The translations under genes and the position numbers were made by a program. A model generated the notes under the pieces. It saw nothing but the letters and a program-made list of their open reading frames with translations. It did no database searches and was not told where the DNA came from. From assembly GCA_015654825.1 (NCBI GenBank), contig JAATGE010000437.1:1-6548 (forward strand): a stretch of DNA of 6,548 bases, given 5' to 3'. This DNA is from Rhodospirillales bacterium (lineage in GTDB: Bacteria; Pseudomonadota; Alphaproteobacteria; Acetobacterales; Acetobacteraceae). Positions 5,231-6,548 of the stretch are shown here, one piece after another (positions within the stretch are counted from its first letter, which is position 1; every line of letters begins with the position of its first letter).

Positions 5231-6190
5231 TTAAGCCGCCAACTCCAGCCGCCTTCGCGCGGCGGCGTATTCGGTTTGCCACTGGGCAATGCGGGCCGCC
5301 GCAGGGACCACGGCGCGGATGCTGCCGACGCCTTGGCCGGCGCCCCAGATGTCGCGCCAGGCTTTGGTGAGGGTGCTGCCGAAATTCATTTTGCTGGGGT
5401 CGGATTGCGGCAGGGCGTCGGGGTCCATGCCGGCGGCGGCGATCGAGGCGCGCAGATAGTTGCCGTGCACGCCGGTGAACAGGTTCGTGTAGACGATGTC
5501 GGCCGCCGTGCCGTCCACGACGGATTGTTTGTAGGCCTCGGCGGCGTTGGCCTCCTCGGTGGCGATGAAGGCGGAGCCGATATAGGCGACGTCGGCGCCG
5601 GCGGCCTGGGCGGCCAGAATGCCGGCGCCGGTGGCGATGGCGCCGGAAAGCGCCAGCGGACCGTCGAAGAAAGCGCGGATTTCGGCAACCAGCGCGAACG
5701 GGGACGTGGTGCCGGCGTGGCCGCCGGCGCCGGCGGCGACCGCGATCAGGCCGTCGGCGCCTTTCTCCAGCGCCTTTTTGGCGAAGGTGATGTTGATGAT
5801 GTCGTGCAGCACGATGCCGCCATAGGAATGAATGGCGTCGTTCACGTCCTGCCGCGCACCGAGCGAGGTGATGACGATCGGCACTTTGTATTTCACGCAG
5901 AGGGCGAGGTCGTGTTCCAGGCGGTCGTTGGTTTTGTGCACGATCTGGTTGACCGCGAACGGGGCACTGGGGGCGTCCGGGTGGGCTTCGTCGTAGGCGG
6001 CGAGGGTCTCGGTGATGCGGATCAGCCATTCCTCGAGCTTTTCGGCCGGGCGGGCGTTCAGCGACGGAAAGCTGCCGATGACGCCGGACATGCACTGGGC
6101 GATGACCAGGTCCGGGTTCGAAACGATGAACAGGGGCGCGCCGATGACGGGCAGGCGCAGGCGGTTCTGGATGTTGGCGGGCAGGGTCAT
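5231..6190 (-). CDS. nitronate monooxygenase family flavoprotein (2-nitropropane dioxygenase-like)
   Basis: An FMN-dependent TIM-barrel enzyme of 319 residues; the family oxidises alkyl nitronates to carbonyl compounds, and many members have unknown natural substrates. The N-terminal PVIGAPLFIVSNPDLV (14-29) is the family start. The glycine-rich GAGGHAG (154-160) contains the likely catalytic His157. SGAIATGAGILAAQAAGAD (182-200) and YIGSAFIATEEA (203-214) form the phosphate-binding end of the barrel. The ATG at 6190 was preferred over an in-frame ATG at 6265, because the extra 25 residues are unlike the family and would overlap the upstream gene. Only 4 bases separate the upstream stop from this start and no strong ribosome-binding site is seen, so translational coupling is likely. 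The related enoyl-ACP reductase FabK has the same fold, but the sequence fits nitronate monooxygenase better. Next to a hydratase gene it may act in catabolism of acyl or nitro compounds; that is inference. Confidence 0.9.
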   Translation of the reverse strand: MTLPANIQNRLRLPVIGAPLFIVSNPDLVIAQCMSGVIGSFPSLNARPAEKLEEWLIRITETLAAYDEAHPDAPSAPFAVNQIVHKTNDRLEHDLALCVKYKVPIVITSLGARQDVNDAIHSYGGIVLHDIINITFAKKALEKGADGLIAVAAGAGGHAGTTSPFALVAEIRAFFDGPLALSGAIATGAGILAAQAAGADVAYIGSAFIATEEANAAEAYKQSVVDGTAADIVYTNLFTGVHGNYLRASIAAAGMDPDALPQSDPSKMNFGSTLTKAWRDIWGAGQGVGSIRAVVPAAARIAQWQTEYAAARRRLELAA

Positions 6191-6194
6191 GGTT

Positions 6195-6548
6195 TCAGGC
6201 GGCCTTTGCGCGGCTGGCGAAGAATTTTGTCGCGATGGCCGCGAACTCCGGAGAATGCAGGCCAACGGCGAAGGCGGCGCTCTCTTCCGCCATGCGGGCG
6301 GCGATGTCGGTGGTTTGGGACGCCATTAGGCGTTTTGTCGCCAGCAGGGCGCCGCGTGGTTTGGCGAGCAGGCGGGTGACCAGAGCCTCGGCCTCCGCGA
6401 GGCCTTCTCCGGCCGGCACGACCCGGTTGCCCAGGCCGAGCGTTTCGGCGCGCGCGGCCGGGACGGGTTCGCCCAAAAGCAGCAGGTCGGCGGCGCGGCG
6501 TGGCCCGACAAGGCGGGGCACCAGCAGCGAGCTGGCGGCTTCGGGGAC
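6195..6548 (-). CDS. enoyl-CoA hydratase/isomerase family protein, C-terminal part
   Basis: The last 117 residues of a crotonase-superfamily protein; its 5' end lies beyond the right edge and no start is assigned. The first visible residues VPEAASSLLVPRLVG match the conserved stretch after the second active-site glutamate region. AADLLLLGEPVPAARAETLGLGNRVVP is the typical crotonase segment, and the C-terminal helices (ALLATKRLM, then FAVGLHSPEFAAIATKFFASR) resemble the usual trimerisation tail with its bound SxEF-like region. The N-terminal half with the oxyanion hole is not in the window, so hydratase, isomerase or another crotonase activity cannot be separated. A short GTG at 6521 is internal, not the start. 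The stop lies 4 bases before the flavoprotein start, which indicates an operon. Confidence 0.9.
   Translation of the reverse strand, partial: VPEAASSLLVPRLVGPRRAADLLLLGEPVPAARAETLGLGNRVVPAGEGLAEAEALVTRLLAKPRGALLATKRLMASQTTDIAARMAEESAAFAVGLHSPEFAAIATKFFASRAKAA

Noticed and set aside
5111..6379. Long plus-strand open frame of 422 codons
   Set aside because: It starts inside the AT-rich repeat, then runs antisense to the flavoprotein and hydratase genes. The product is a low-complexity Gly/Ala/Asp/Arg-rich string, as expected from a shadow frame in high-GC DNA.
1..6548. CRISPR array, tRNA or prophage attachment site in the intergenic gaps
   Set aside because: No regularly spaced direct repeats, no tRNA cloverleaf or TTC-arm pattern, and no integrase or phage gene were seen.

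Overview
The window is high-GC DNA (GC-biased third codon positions) from a bacterial chromosome. The protein families, the recurring GC-rich double hairpins and an AT-rich nested repeat between genes suggest an alphaproteobacterium, most likely Acetobacteraceae (Rhodospirillales). That placement comes from general resemblance and recall, not from a search. I see no tRNA, rRNA, CRISPR array, transposase, integrase or phage gene.

Layout from left to right. A GC hairpin repeat (21-41) sits directly before rsmD (16S rRNA m2G966 methyltransferase, GTG start at 54). Four bases after rsmD comes a family 61 glycosyltransferase gene (610-1764), probably in the same transcript. Converging on it from the other strand is a 66-codon gene of unknown function (1903-2103). 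It has its own candidate sigma-70 promoter (2142-2170) and a hairpin-plus-T-run terminator (1851-1876), which argue that it is a real small gene. Divergent from it is pgsA (2324-2977), for phosphatidylglycerophosphate synthesis.

A gene-free stretch (2978-3234) separates pgsA from a convergent class I glutamine amidotransferase-like hydrolase of the PuuD/peptidase C26 type (3235-4005, minus). It holds two copies of a double-hairpin repeat in opposite orientation, one behind each gene, with a foldable core between them. The hydrolase gene is divergent from a four-helix membrane protein resembling DUF4239/bestrophin-like proteins (about 4243-5037, plus). That gene converges on a nitronate monooxygenase-family flavoprotein gene (5231-6190, minus). 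Between the two lies a 21% GC nested inverted repeat (5117-5194). The flavoprotein gene starts 4 bases after the stop of an enoyl-CoA hydratase/isomerase gene (6195-6548, minus), which runs off the right edge; the two look like one operon.

The genes are mostly housekeeping or general metabolism and do not form one pathway. I do not see a new multi-gene system. The least explained parts are the intergenic structures: the mirrored double hairpins with compensatory changes, the AT-rich cruciform-like repeat, and the small gene with its own promoter and terminator.
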